Assembly (NCBI GenBank): GCA_026709985.1
Contig: JAPORY010000087.1
Coordinates: 1 to 56,370 of the forward strand
DNA: 56,370 nucleotides
Direction: 5' to 3'
From: Aestuariivita sp.
Lineage (GTDB): Bacteria > Pseudomonadota > Alphaproteobacteria > Rhodobacterales > Rhodobacteraceae
Each line of letters starts with the position of its first letter. The first letter of the stretch is position 1. The notes under the pieces were generated by a model. The model was not told where the DNA came from, made no database searches, and saw nothing but the letters and a program-made list of their open reading frames with translations. The translations under genes were made by a program, and so were the position numbers. This document shows positions 8,680 to 17,436 of this stretch, one piece after another.

Positions 8680-10212
8680 ATGGCTAGATTTTTTGACGCC
8701 GAGCAGATTTCAAAAACATACCCAGGCGTTAAAGCTAACGATCAGATCAAACTTTCGATTGACGCTGGTGAGATCCATGCTCTCCTCGGAGAGAATGGAT
8801 CAGGAAAGTCAACGCTCGTCAAAATTATCTACGGGCTCTTACCGCCAGACGAAGGCAAAATGTTGCTCAATGGGCAACGCTACCGTCCGCAGTCGCCCCG
8901 TCAAGCTCGTGCAGAGGGCGTGGCGATGGTCTTCCAACATTTTTCATTATTCGAAGCCTTGACCGTCGCTGAGAATATCGAACTTGGTATGGATGACCCT
9001 CCATCCCGAAATAAACTAGAAGCGACCATTGATCAAATCGGGCAGCGATATCGTCTACCGATTCTTCCGAGACGCATTGTTGGCGATTTATCGGTTGGCG
9101 AACGGCAGCGGGTCGAAATCATACGATGCCTGATGCAAAACCCCAAGTTGCTGATTATGGATGAGCCAACGTCGGTTTTGACCCCACAAGAAGCTGATCA
9201 ACTGTTTGAGACCCTTAACGAACTATCCCATGAGGGTACGTCGATTTTATATATCTCTCATAAACTCGAAGAAATTCGAAACCTCTGCACCCGAGCAACG
9301 ATTTTGCGTCTCGGGAAAGTCGTCAATGTTTGCAATCCAAAAAGTAAGTCCGCACAAGAACTTGCCGAATTGATGGTAGGCACAAATTTTGCCACCGCTT
9401 CAAAAGGATCGACGGTCAAGGGATCGGAGCCCTTACTGTGTGCTGAAAATCTTTCCTGCGGGGCCGTGACAGAGTTTGGCGTCAGCCTTTCAGACGTTAA
9501 TTTCGAAGTTAAGAAGGGCGAAATCTTAGGAATTGCAGGCGTTGCTGGAAATGGTCAAGAGGAGCTCGCGGCCGTGATTGCCGGAGAAGCCAAGGCGACT
9601 GGTAGTTTGAGGTTCAAGGGAAGTGATTTACTGCACAAAAGAATTACGGAAAGACGTGAGTTAGGTCTCCTAACAGCCCCGGAGGAACGCCTTGGTCATT
9701 CGGCGGCGTCGGAAATGAGTTTGACGGAAAATGCCTTCCTGACGGCTGATCAGCGAATGGCTCTTTCAAGTAGTGGCGTAATCGACTGGAAAAAAACGAA
9801 GGACTTTACGCGATCGGTCATATCTCAATTTGATGTTCGTGCAACTGGCGCCGACAGCCCAGCGCGGGCATTGTCGGGAGGGAATTTGCAAAAGTTTGTT
9901 ATTGGCCGTGAAATCGCTCAGAAACCAGAGGCATTAGTTGTTAATCAGCCGACCTGGGGAGTCGATGCCGCCGCTGCCGCTATCATTCGACAGGCATTAA
10001 TTGATCTCGCGAGCAAAGGCGCCGCCGTCCTCGTGATTAGCCAAGATCTAGATGAGTTGTTAGAAATTTCGTCGTCAATCGCGGTGTTGAATCTTGGACA
10101 ACTTTCGGCCGCAAAAAATACCGATGAAATCACGCGAAATGAAATCGGATTATTGATGGGCGGCGTGCACGGCCCGACCGTAGGATCGGAGACCACTGTT
10201 GTTGCAGCTTGA
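8680..10212 (+). CDS. BMP-family nucleoside-type ABC transporter, tandem ATP-binding protein
   Basis: This 510-residue ATPase carries two ABC domains in tandem, as in sugar and BMP/nucleoside importers. Domain 1 has Walker A GENGSGKST (near residue 38), signature LSVGERQRVEI and Walker B LLIMDEPTSVL. Domain 2 has a degenerate P-loop GVAGNGQEELA, signature LSGGNLQKFVIGREI and a weak Walker B (VVNQPTWGVD), the asymmetry typical of the class. A purine-rich site (AAGGAAGCAGG) precedes the ATG. It starts an operon with two permeases and a BMP binding protein, overlapping the next gene by 14 bases. Nucleosides are the usual cargo; the sequence does not specify which. Confidence 0.92.
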   Translation: MARFFDAEQISKTYPGVKANDQIKLSIDAGEIHALLGENGSGKSTLVKIIYGLLPPDEGKMLLNGQRYRPQSPRQARAEGVAMVFQHFSLFEALTVAENIELGMDDPPSRNKLEATIDQIGQRYRLPILPRRIVGDLSVGERQRVEIIRCLMQNPKLLIMDEPTSVLTPQEADQLFETLNELSHEGTSILYISHKLEEIRNLCTRATILRLGKVVNVCNPKSKSAQELAELMVGTNFATASKGSTVKGSEPLLCAENLSCGAVTEFGVSLSDVNFEVKKGEILGIAGVAGNGQEELAAVIAGEAKATGSLRFKGSDLLHKRITERRELGLLTAPEERLGHSAASEMSLTENAFLTADQRMALSSSGVIDWKKTKDFTRSVISQFDVRATGADSPARALSGGNLQKFVIGREIAQKPEALVVNQPTWGVDAAAAAIIRQALIDLASKGAAVLVISQDLDELLEISSSIAVLNLGQLSAAKNTDEITRNEIGLLMGGVHGPTVGSETTVVAA

Positions 10213-11284
10213 ACCGCGTCTCGAAAACTCGCGTGTTTGGATCATCGCGACGCCCGTAATCGCCGTGCTCTGTACGATAATTGCCGGTGGGGCAATGTTT
10301 GCTCTGCTGGGAATCAATCCCGTACAAGCAACACAGACTATTTTTTGGGCACCACTTTTTGATCCGGAATTGTCAGCATATGCGCGGCCGCAAATTCTTG
10401 TCAAAGCCGCACCGTTGATTCTGATTGCAATCGGCCTGTCAATTGGTTTCCGCGCCAATATCTGGAATATCGGTGCCGAGGGACAGTATGTTATGGGCGC
10501 TATTGCTGCTGGGGCAGTCGGCCTAGCCTTCTACCCGCTGGATGCTTGGTACATCTTTCCCCTTATGTTTGTTGCTGGTTTAGTTGGCGGTGCCGCCTGG
10601 GGATTTATTCCCGCTATGTTAAAAACGAGATTCGGTGCCAACGAAATCCTCGTTTCGTTGATGTTGGTTTATGTCGCCGAGCACTTTCTCGCATCAGTTT
10701 CACTCGGTTTTCTCCGTAACCCCGATGGTTCTGGGTTCCCGGGATCTAGAAACTTCCAGCAATATGAGAGTGCTGCAAACCCTGAACTCATCGCCGGAAC
10801 CGGCATCCATCTTGGGGTGATTTTCGCAATTTTTGTGGTTGCGTTAGCCTATGCGTTAATACGATTTCACCGATTTGGCTATCAGGTGAATCTAACCGGA
10901 AAATCGCTAAGAGCCGCACGGTTTTCAGGGGTCAATCCGACGAAACTAACCATCGCCTGCCTGTGTTTGAGCGGCGCCTTAGCAGGGCTGGCTGGAATGT
11001 TTGAATTAACGGGCCCTGCTGGTCAACTGACGATAGACTTTAACGTCGGGTATGGATTTACCGCAATCATTGTTGCCTTCCTTGGTCGTTTGCATCCAAT
11101 TGGAATTACTGCTGCTGGCTTGCTCATGGCGTTGACATACATCGGTGGTGAACTCGGGCAATTTATGTTAAACTTACCGAGTGCCGCGATCCAAGCGTTC
11201 CAAGGGATGTTATTGTTCTTTTTATTGTCCTTAGAGTTCCTGACCACCTACCGGATCCGATTTAAGCTCAAGCGGGATGCGTGA
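10199..11284 (+). CDS. BMP-type ABC transporter permease 1
   Basis: The 361-residue permease belongs to the BPD_transp_2 (LivH/RbsC-like) family found in nucleoside importers. It has about ten hydrophobic segments and the conserved EGQYVMGAIAAGAVGL and NPTKLTIACLCLSGALAGLAG blocks; the latter region contacts the ATPase. The start is a TTG overlapping the ATPase stop by 14 bases, implying translational coupling; the next gene starts 8 bases before its own stop. It should pair with the second permease as a heterodimeric channel. Confidence 0.9.
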   Translation: MLQLEPRLENSRVWIIATPVIAVLCTIIAGGAMFALLGINPVQATQTIFWAPLFDPELSAYARPQILVKAAPLILIAIGLSIGFRANIWNIGAEGQYVMGAIAAGAVGLAFYPLDAWYIFPLMFVAGLVGGAAWGFIPAMLKTRFGANEILVSLMLVYVAEHFLASVSLGFLRNPDGSGFPGSRNFQQYESAANPELIAGTGIHLGVIFAIFVVALAYALIRFHRFGYQVNLTGKSLRAARFSGVNPTKLTIACLCLSGALAGLAGMFELTGPAGQLTIDFNVGYGFTAIIVAFLGRLHPIGITAAGLLMALTYIGGELGQFMLNLPSAAIQAFQGMLLFFLLSLEFLTTYRIRFKLKRDA

Positions 11285-12218
11285 CGTGGAATTCCTTGGC
11301 ATCAATCCCGCAGTTTTCTTGTCGACAATGGTCGTGGCCGCTATGCCAGTGTTGCTTGCGGCAATGGGCGAGCTCATCGTTGAGAAATCAGGGGTCCTAA
11401 ATCTCGGCGTTGAGGGTTTGATGATTATCGGCGCGGTTTGCGGGTTTATTGTTTCAGTCGAAACGGGCTCGCCGGTGGCAGGACTTCTGGGAGCCCTCTT
11501 GGCGGGCGCTATACTCGCCGGAATTTTCGGTTTGCTTACCCAGTATTTTCACGCGAGCCAAGTTGCTACTGGGTTGGCATTGACACTGTTTGGGCTGGGA
11601 TTGTCAGCACTTCTTGGGCAGTCGTATACCGGGATTCGCCCACCAGATTTCTCGATACCAAATTTTGGTGTTCTCAGTGAACTACCGGTGATCGGAATTT
11701 TGCTATTCAGTTACGATTTTTTGGTATATTTTAGCCTTGCTCTTGTGGTCGGGATTTGGTGGTTTCTCAATCATAGTCGGACCGGACTTGCCCTGCGGGC
11801 CATTGGCGAAAATCACAATGCTGCCCATTCTCTGGGATATCATGTCATCCGTGTCCGCCTCGTTGCGATCTTATTCGGCGGTGCCTGTGGCGGCCTTGGT
11901 GGCGCCTATTTGGCGTTGATTAGAGTCCCGCAATGGACTGAGGGAATGACAGCGGGCGCGGGTTGGATCGCGCTTGCCCTAGTAGTCTTTGGGAGTTGGC
12001 GGCCATTTCGCGTGGTACTCGGGGCTTTTTTGTTCGGCGGCGTCACGCTCTTGCAACTTAATCTGCAAGCGTTAGGAATTGCTATTAATCCTGCCTATCT
12101 CTCAATGACACCATATATCGTGACAATTGCCGCCTTAGTTGTTATCTCAGGGATGGGAAGCCATGCATCACTCCGTGCGCCCGCTTGTTTAGGCAAACCA
12201 TTTGATGCAACCAAATGA
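11277..12218 (+). CDS. BMP-type ABC transporter permease 2
   Basis: The 313-residue second permease of the importer is from the same BPD_transp_2 family. Typical blocks are GELIVEKSGVLNLGVEGLMIIG near residue 30 (shown here as family signature GVLNLGVEG), YTGIRPP, and ALRAIGENHNAAHSLGY near 170. It begins with ATG inside the last codons of permease 1, so the two are tightly coupled. The binding-protein gene follows after a 43-base gap. Confidence 0.9.
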   Translation: MRDVEFLGINPAVFLSTMVVAAMPVLLAAMGELIVEKSGVLNLGVEGLMIIGAVCGFIVSVETGSPVAGLLGALLAGAILAGIFGLLTQYFHASQVATGLALTLFGLGLSALLGQSYTGIRPPDFSIPNFGVLSELPVIGILLFSYDFLVYFSLALVVGIWWFLNHSRTGLALRAIGENHNAAHSLGYHVIRVRLVAILFGGACGGLGGAYLALIRVPQWTEGMTAGAGWIALALVVFGSWRPFRVVLGAFLFGGVTLLQLNLQALGIAINPAYLSMTPYIVTIAALVVISGMGSHASLRAPACLGKPFDATK

Positions 12219-12261
12219 CCCACAAGAAGAATTCAATCCTTAGTAATATTGGAGATTCACG

Positions 12262-13326
12262 ATGAAAAAAATACTCATGCTTGCGGCGGCGTTTCTACTC
12301 ACCGCATCAATATCAAGCGTCGCCGACCCGCTGAAGGTCGGATTTATTTATGTTGGCCCCACGGGCGATCACGGGTGGACCTATGAACATGATCAAGGAC
12401 GCATAGCGCTTGAGGCAGCACTCGGCGACCAGATTGAGACATCTTTTGTTGAAAGCGTTCCTGAAGGGGCTGATTCAGAGCGAGTTTTAACCCAAATGGC
12501 ACTGTCGGGTCATGATCTCATTTATACCACATCGTTCGGGTATATGGATCCGACAATAAATGTGGCGCAGAAGTTTCCCGACGTTAAATTCGAACACGCC
12601 ACTGGCTACAAACAAGCCGACAATGTCGCAACCTACTCGGCCCGATTTTATGAAGGGCGTGCAGTCATCGGACATATCGCTGGCAGAGTGACACAAAGTA
12701 ATGTCATCGGTTATATTGCGTCATTCCCGATTCCCGAGGTGATCCGAGGCATAAACTCGGCTTATCTTCACGCCAAAGCGGTCAATCCTGATGTCGAAAT
12801 GAAGATTGTTTGGGTTTTTAGTTGGTTTGATCCGGCGAAGGAAGCGGATGCGGCGCAAGCCCTGATTGATCAAGGTGCGGATATTCTGATGCAGCATACG
12901 GATAGTCCCGCGGCGATGAATATTGCCGAAGATGCGGGCATTTTTGCTTTTGGTCAGGCCTCTGATATGAGCAAATTTGGACCCAATGCGCATTTGACTG
13001 CGATCATTAATAACTGGGGGCCGTATTATGTTGAACGCACGAACGCGGTGATTGACGGCACGTGGACGAGTGGTGACACTTGGGATGGTATCGGTGCCGA
13101 AATGGTCAAGATGGGGCCGATGTCTGACAAAATACCAGCGGAGGTTCAACAAGAGGCGCAAGCCTTGATTGCGGCGATTGCAAACGGTGATTATCATCCG
13201 TTCACGGGTCCAATATCGCGCCAAGATGGTTCTGCGTGGCTTAATGACGGCGAAATTGCCGATGACGGCACCTTACTTGGTATGAACTTTTATGTGGAAG
13301 GTATCGAAGGCGATATTCCACAATAA
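12262..13326 (+). CDS. BMP-family ABC transporter substrate-binding protein
   Basis: The 354-residue protein is the periplasmic binding component, related to BmpA/PnrA. The signal peptide (MKKILMLAAAFLLTASISS) lacks a lipobox Cys, so it should be soluble in the periplasm. The family start KVGFIYVGPTGDHGWTYEHD, the block SERVLTQMALSGHDLIYTTSFGYMD and the ligand-site region ILMQHTDSPA are clear. Relatives bind purine nucleosides; closely similar proteins are sometimes annotated as Med or autoinducer-like, so the ligand stays open. It ends the operon, and a strong hairpin lies 69 bases after the stop. Confidence 0.92.
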   Translation: MKKILMLAAAFLLTASISSVADPLKVGFIYVGPTGDHGWTYEHDQGRIALEAALGDQIETSFVESVPEGADSERVLTQMALSGHDLIYTTSFGYMDPTINVAQKFPDVKFEHATGYKQADNVATYSARFYEGRAVIGHIAGRVTQSNVIGYIASFPIPEVIRGINSAYLHAKAVNPDVEMKIVWVFSWFDPAKEADAAQALIDQGADILMQHTDSPAAMNIAEDAGIFAFGQASDMSKFGPNAHLTAIINNWGPYYVERTNAVIDGTWTSGDTWDGIGAEMVKMGPMSDKIPAEVQQEAQALIAAIANGDYHPFTGPISRQDGSAWLNDGEIADDGTLLGMNFYVEGIEGDIPQ

Positions 13327-13394
13327 TTTCGGTGCACCTCAAGCTAAAGTGATGCCTGGCAGGGCGAGCTTGCGCAATTGCCATCCGAACCGGT

Positions 13395-13418
13395 GCCCGC
13401 ATAGCTTTCTATGCGGGC
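13395..13418 (+). terminator. Strong hairpin after the BMP operon
   Basis: A perfect 10-bp stem, GCCCGCATAG and CTATGCGGGC, closes a CTTT loop 69 bases after the binding-protein stop. No T-run follows, so it may be a processing or mRNA-stabilising structure rather than a classical intrinsic terminator. Confidence 0.55.
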
Positions 13419-13465
13419 AGTGCGGTGCGGTGATCAATAATTTTGACTTCGGCTTTCGGACCTAA

Positions 13466-13594
13466 ATTGCACGAACTCCCCGTCAACAATACCTTATATA
13501 TCGCGATGGAAGCAAAGAGATTGATTTTTCGGGTTGGGAAAAAGCCTTTCGGAAATTGATCAATACGCTCGGTTATGGGGCGAAGAAAAAGTGA
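13466..13594 (+). pseudogene. Possible C-terminal fragment of an unidentified protein
   Basis: A plus-strand frame opens after a stop at 13463 and ends at a TGA at 13592. It lacks a start codon and site, but its last 30 residues (YRDGSKEIDFSGWEKAF, then RKLINTLGYG) look like the amphipathic end of a real domain, in the style of bacterial TIR-domain proteins. That resemblance is an impression only. It lies between the BMP operon hairpin and an IS1595 relic, a plausible place for a gene fragment. Confidence 0.25.
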
Positions 13595-13880
13595 TGGGCT
13601 CATAGGCCTGCGGCAAGAATTTACAGTTTCGCGAACCTATTCAGAACACTGTCGAAATTTAGCCAACCGTTACACTGTGAGACTGCTTTCATCAGGCGTT
13701 TTCACTGGGAGGGTACAGGGCAAGAGATTCCCCCAAAAACATCATCTCAGACGGCGCAAAGCCAGCCAGAGTGATGAGATGTGTAAAAGCTTGGAATGGA
13801 GCGGGTGAGACTCTCCGTGCTCGAATCTTTCGCGGCTGCGCGAGGCCTAGAAAGACCCGGTGTTTTCAAACGCCTGTCAC
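13595..13880. other. Spacer before the IS1595 relic
   Basis: These bases should contain the left end and transposase N-terminus of the IS1595-type element, but in-frame stops (for example at 13806 and 13848) and absence of the zinc-ribbon motif show that this part is lost or unrecognisable. I found no clear terminal inverted repeat. Confidence 0.35.
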
Positions 13881-14492
13881 GGTCTGGTGGAAGTCGATGA
13901 ATCGTATTTCGGCGGCCGTGAGAAGAACCGACATTTCAGCAAGCGGAAGCGGCTGGGCGGCGGATTGGTAGGCAAGACGAGCGTTATCGGCGCCAAAGAC
14001 CGGTAGACCGGAACCATAACGGCGAAGGTCGTACTGGACACAACCCGTGAGAGCTTGCACGGTTTCATCAAGGGCAATGTAAGGAAAGGCTCGACGATTT
14101 ACACGGACGAGGCCAGAGCCTACGAGAAGATTGAGGAACACAGATACGAGCACGAGAGCGTCAACCATTCGGTTTCCCAATACATTAGCGATCAGGCTCA
14201 CACGAGCAGGCTTGAATTGTTCTGGTCGTTACTGAAGCGCGGCTACCACGGCACCTTCCGTCACATCAGCGCACGGCACCTGAACCGCCACATCGGTGAG
14301 TTCGCGGCCCGGCACAATCTGAGGCGTCTTGACAGTATCGAAATGATGGAGGAAACCGCCGTGCAGATGGTTGGTAAGCTGCTGACGTGGCGAAGGTTTG
14401 TTGAGGGTGTTGGCGGCGGTCTAGGTGAAGCTGCCGCTATCAGGCTTATTGGCAGCCAGCCCAGTTCAAGCGTTCCAGATCGTCTCAGATAA
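13881..14492 (+). pseudogene. IS1595-family transposase relic (ISXO2-like domain)
   Basis: In one frame the sequence reads as the catalytic half of an IS1595-family transposase: GLVEVDESYFGGREKN, containing the first catalytic Asp, then RLGGGLVGKTSVIGAKDR, a TAG stop at 14004, and after it TGTITAKVVLDTTRESLHGF, IYTDEARAYEKI (second Asp) and ELFWSLLKRGYHGTFRHISARHL (the region of the third acidic or polar residue). The N-terminal zinc ribbon and helix-turn-helix half is missing upstream. The amber codon plus N-terminal loss mean it is inactive. The tail after RRFVEGVG may be read-through into flanking DNA. It lies in the block splitting the his genes. Confidence 0.85.
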
Positions 14493-14679
14493 GAAAAACT
14501 AGTCGGTCCCATAGAACGTCAAGTTCCCGTTCAATATTGGACGATACCGCATCAACAGGAAAAATGGATAAAGTAGCGTGGGACTAACCTGTCGAGAGAT
14601 ATGCCATTTGCGTTGCTTTGAGGTTTCGTGGTAACGTAAGACTTCTCGCCTCTAAAGTGTGTGCTCAAGGAGGACGTCC

Positions 14680-16248
14680 ATGATTGGTCAGCGTCTGCCC
14701 GTCGGCATTCAGGATTTCAACCGACTACGCACCACCAATAGCTACTACGTTGATAAGACGCCGCTGATTCGCGACTTGGTTGAGCGGGGTGATCACTATT
14801 TTCTTTCTCGGCCGCGCCGATTTGGCAAGAGTTTACTGATCGATACACTCAAGGCGCTGTTTGAAGGGCAGGAGGCACTGTTCACAGGGCTAGACATCTA
14901 TGATCATTGGGATTGGTCGGTCAGCCATCCGGTGGTAAGGCTAAGTTTTGGTGGAAAATACAATGAGCCTGAAGAAATCGAAGGAGATCTTCTTGAGCAG
15001 CTTGAGGCGGTAGAAGATAAGTACGGTCTCACGGCTGCAACGACCGCTAATTCTGGCCCGACGCGTCTGCGCAATGTATTGCGGCGTCTTCACCAGAAGA
15101 CAGAGCAACGCGTTGTCGTTCTTGTTGATGAATATGACAAGCCGATCTTGGATGTTCTGGAACATCCAGAACAAGCACGTAGCAATCGCGAGTATCTGCG
15201 CGGGTTTTATGGCATCATCAAGGATAATGCCGAACATCTTCGCTTTGTTTTTGTTACCGGTGTGAGCATGTTTTCCAAGGTGAGCCTGTTTTCCGGTCTC
15301 AATAATCTTGAAGATATTAGCCTTGATCCGCGCTATGGCACACTATGCGGCTATACTGACGACGACATTGATAGCGTTTTTGCACCCGAACTGGACGGGT
15401 TCGACCGTGATGAGATTCGGATGTGGTACAATGGCTATAACTGGCGCGGCACCGAGCGGGTTTATAATCCGTTCGACCTGCTATTACTGTTTCGCACTAG
15501 GGAGTTTCGCCCCTATTGGTTTCGAACGGGCTTGCCGCAGTTCCTCTTTGAAACGCTAAAGGAGAAATCGTTGAATCCTTTGGAGATTGAGGGCTGCTTG
15601 GTCGACGAGTCACTGGTTTCGAAGTTTGAGGTAGGCGCTGTCGGTACCGAAGCCTTGCTATTTCAGACCGGGTATCTGACTATCACCGACGAGCGAAGAG
15701 AAGGGCACAGAATTCTGTACCGGTTGGATTATCCCAATCGGGAGGTGAAACTGAGTCTGAATGACGAGTTGCTGGCCTATTTGCATCCGAAGCACATCAT
15801 TCCCTTGGACGAGGGAAAGACACTCCGGGACTCGCTTGCGGCTAACGACTTTTGCGGCTTTGCAGTCACGCTCAAGGCGTATTTGGCGAGTATTCCGTAT
15901 CAATGGTACACGAAGGGGGAACTGGCGCGTTACGAAGCGTGGTACGCGGGTCTGCTGCATATGTGTTTTCGAGCGATTGGGGTGGAGGTACGATCAGAAG
16001 ATGCCTCCAGCCGGGGTCGGGCTGATATGGTTGTCTTGACGGGCGGGCAGGTGTTTGTCGTCGAGTTCAAGATGGTGGACTCTACTGAGGAGTCCACGGT
16101 GGCATTTAAGGTCGCTCTCGAGCAGATGCGTGAACGGGGGTATGCCGAAAAATATAAGGACCGAAAAGAACCCATCCATCTGGTGGTCATTGTGTGTGGG
16201 CGAGATGCCCGAACTCTATTGGACATTCGGGTTGAGCCAATGGAATGA
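14680..16248 (+). CDS. AAA-ATPase-like protein with C-terminal PD-(D/E)XK nuclease domain
   Basis: The 522-residue product starts at ATG 14680, with a perfect AAGGAGG site 7 bases upstream. The N-terminal part is the predicted AAA-ATPase family (PF09820-like): LPVGIQDFNRLR, then the atypical P-loop RPRRFGKS at residues 44-51 and VVVLVDEYDKPILD as Walker B. The C-terminus is the PDDEXK_9 nuclease-like domain with Asp449 (GRADMVV) and Glu462-x-Lys464 (VVEFKM). Such proteins are scattered, often in many copies, in bacterial accessory DNA, and their job is unknown; defence or mobile-element roles have been suggested by domain logic only. It is intact and next to an IS1595 relic. Confidence 0.88.
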   Translation: MIGQRLPVGIQDFNRLRTTNSYYVDKTPLIRDLVERGDHYFLSRPRRFGKSLLIDTLKALFEGQEALFTGLDIYDHWDWSVSHPVVRLSFGGKYNEPEEIEGDLLEQLEAVEDKYGLTAATTANSGPTRLRNVLRRLHQKTEQRVVVLVDEYDKPILDVLEHPEQARSNREYLRGFYGIIKDNAEHLRFVFVTGVSMFSKVSLFSGLNNLEDISLDPRYGTLCGYTDDDIDSVFAPELDGFDRDEIRMWYNGYNWRGTERVYNPFDLLLLFRTREFRPYWFRTGLPQFLFETLKEKSLNPLEIEGCLVDESLVSKFEVGAVGTEALLFQTGYLTITDERREGHRILYRLDYPNREVKLSLNDELLAYLHPKHIIPLDEGKTLRDSLAANDFCGFAVTLKAYLASIPYQWYTKGELARYEAWYAGLLHMCFRAIGVEVRSEDASSRGRADMVVLTGGQVFVVEFKMVDSTEESTVAFKVALEQMRERGYAEKYKDRKEPIHLVVIVCGRDARTLLDIRVEPME

Positions 16249-16791
16249 GAATATCAAACAACGGCATTGCTCGTAAGCAAGGGATTAAACGCAGCTGAAA
16301 ACGTTTCATATTACTTGGACAATCCGACCGAATCTGACTAGTGTTGCATCGGGTGTGAGTCACTTTTGTTGGTAGCTTAGCAAGTTCCGCGCATTGTGGA
16401 ATTCGAGAATATTAAGCATTTTCTTGTTCATTGGAAGATTTATCGGTCCGATGAGGGAATAGTCCTCAACGAGAGATCCAAAAACCGATCCATTGAGTGT
16501 TCATAAGCTTTAGGAGCAGCACTATCCAAACAAACTGCCTTGCACCCGGTGTCAATCGTTAACGCAAGTTTAACATTTTCGGAGTTTGGGAGTGTTATCA
16601 TTTCGGCAGGTATTACTTTAAACCACCCATAGGTGTTGAAAATTGCGACCGTTTCCTCGTTGGGAAGTTTGCTGTGCGAACGCAATTTAGTCGGCAACAA
16701 AGGTTGAAGAATTCTAACGGTTTAAGTGATTGTTATGCCTGAGAATTTTTCTGGCAGTCAATCAATCGGTACTGGTGTCTACTAGCGTCTA
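16249..16791. other. Spacer with one doubtful minus-strand frame (16440-16700)
   Basis: Between the AAA/nuclease gene and hisH there is no clear gene. A minus-strand frame at 16440-16700 would give 86 residues (LPNEETVAIFNTYGWFKVIP, later ALTIDTGCKAVCLDSA). Its composition is protein-like, but it has no recognised domain and no good ribosome-binding site. It may be a remnant. Confidence 0.4.
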
Positions 16792-17430
16792 TCATGGGCT
16801 CCATTGCAGAAAATTCGCGATTAAACGCAGGCCAGTCTTCTGACTCTTTTCTGGGTGGAATTGAGTCCCAACCAAGTTATCATGCGCAACAATTGCTGTA
16901 ACCGCGCCGCCATAATCGACATGCGCAATGCAATGCCGAGGTTCAGCCGTTCGAAACTGATAGGAATGAACAAAATAGGCGTGGTCGCCCTTGTCGATCC
17001 CATCAATGACCGCATGCGGATGGTCAATGATAAGGTCGTTCCAGCCCATATGCGGAACCTTCAGCTGCTGATCATCAGGGCGAATTTTCTCGACTTCGCC
17101 AGGTATCCAATCTAAGCCAGAAACTGCATGAAACTCATGGCCTTTGCTTGCCAGGAGTTGCATGCCGATACAGATGCCCAAGAAAGGTCGACCGTCTTTC
17201 TTGACAAGTTCAGCCATCGTCTCGAAGAGATCAGTTTGGCGGCTTAAGGCCCCCATACAGTTCGGAAATGAGCCATCGCCGGGAAGAACAATGCGGCTGG
17301 CTTGGGTGAGGTCGCGGGGATCAGAAACGATGGCGACCTTTTCAGATCGGGTTTCTCTTGTGACCCGCTCAAACGCCTTCACGGCCGAATGAAGATTGCC
17401 GCTTTCTAGATCGACAATTGCTGTAAACAT
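16792..17430 (-). CDS. hisH: Imidazole glycerol phosphate synthase subunit HisH (glutaminase)
   Basis: HisH is the class I glutamine amidotransferase partner of HisF, releasing ammonia that passes through the HisF barrel. The 212-residue product has the nucleophile Cys in FLGICIGMQLLA (near residue 86) and the His/Glu of the triad in GTQFHPEKSQ near the C-terminus. The start is ATG 17430, 6 bases after the hisB stop, so hisB and hisH form a transcription unit. In canonical operons hisA follows; here the cargo block follows instead. Confidence 0.95.
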   Translation of the reverse strand: MFTAIVDLESGNLHSAVKAFERVTRETRSEKVAIVSDPRDLTQASRIVLPGDGSFPNCMGALSRQTDLFETMAELVKKDGRPFLGICIGMQLLASKGHEFHAVSGLDWIPGEVEKIRPDDQQLKVPHMGWNDLIIDHPHAVIDGIDKGDHAYFVHSYQFRTAEPRHCIAHVDYGGAVTAIVAHDNLVGTQFHPEKSQKTGLRLIANFLQWSP

Positions 17431-17436
17431 CGTGCG

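Noticed and set aside
12721-13224. 167-codon minus-strand frame inside the BMP binding-protein gene
   Set aside because: It is fully antisense to a well-supported gene and has an arginine-rich, domain-free translation.
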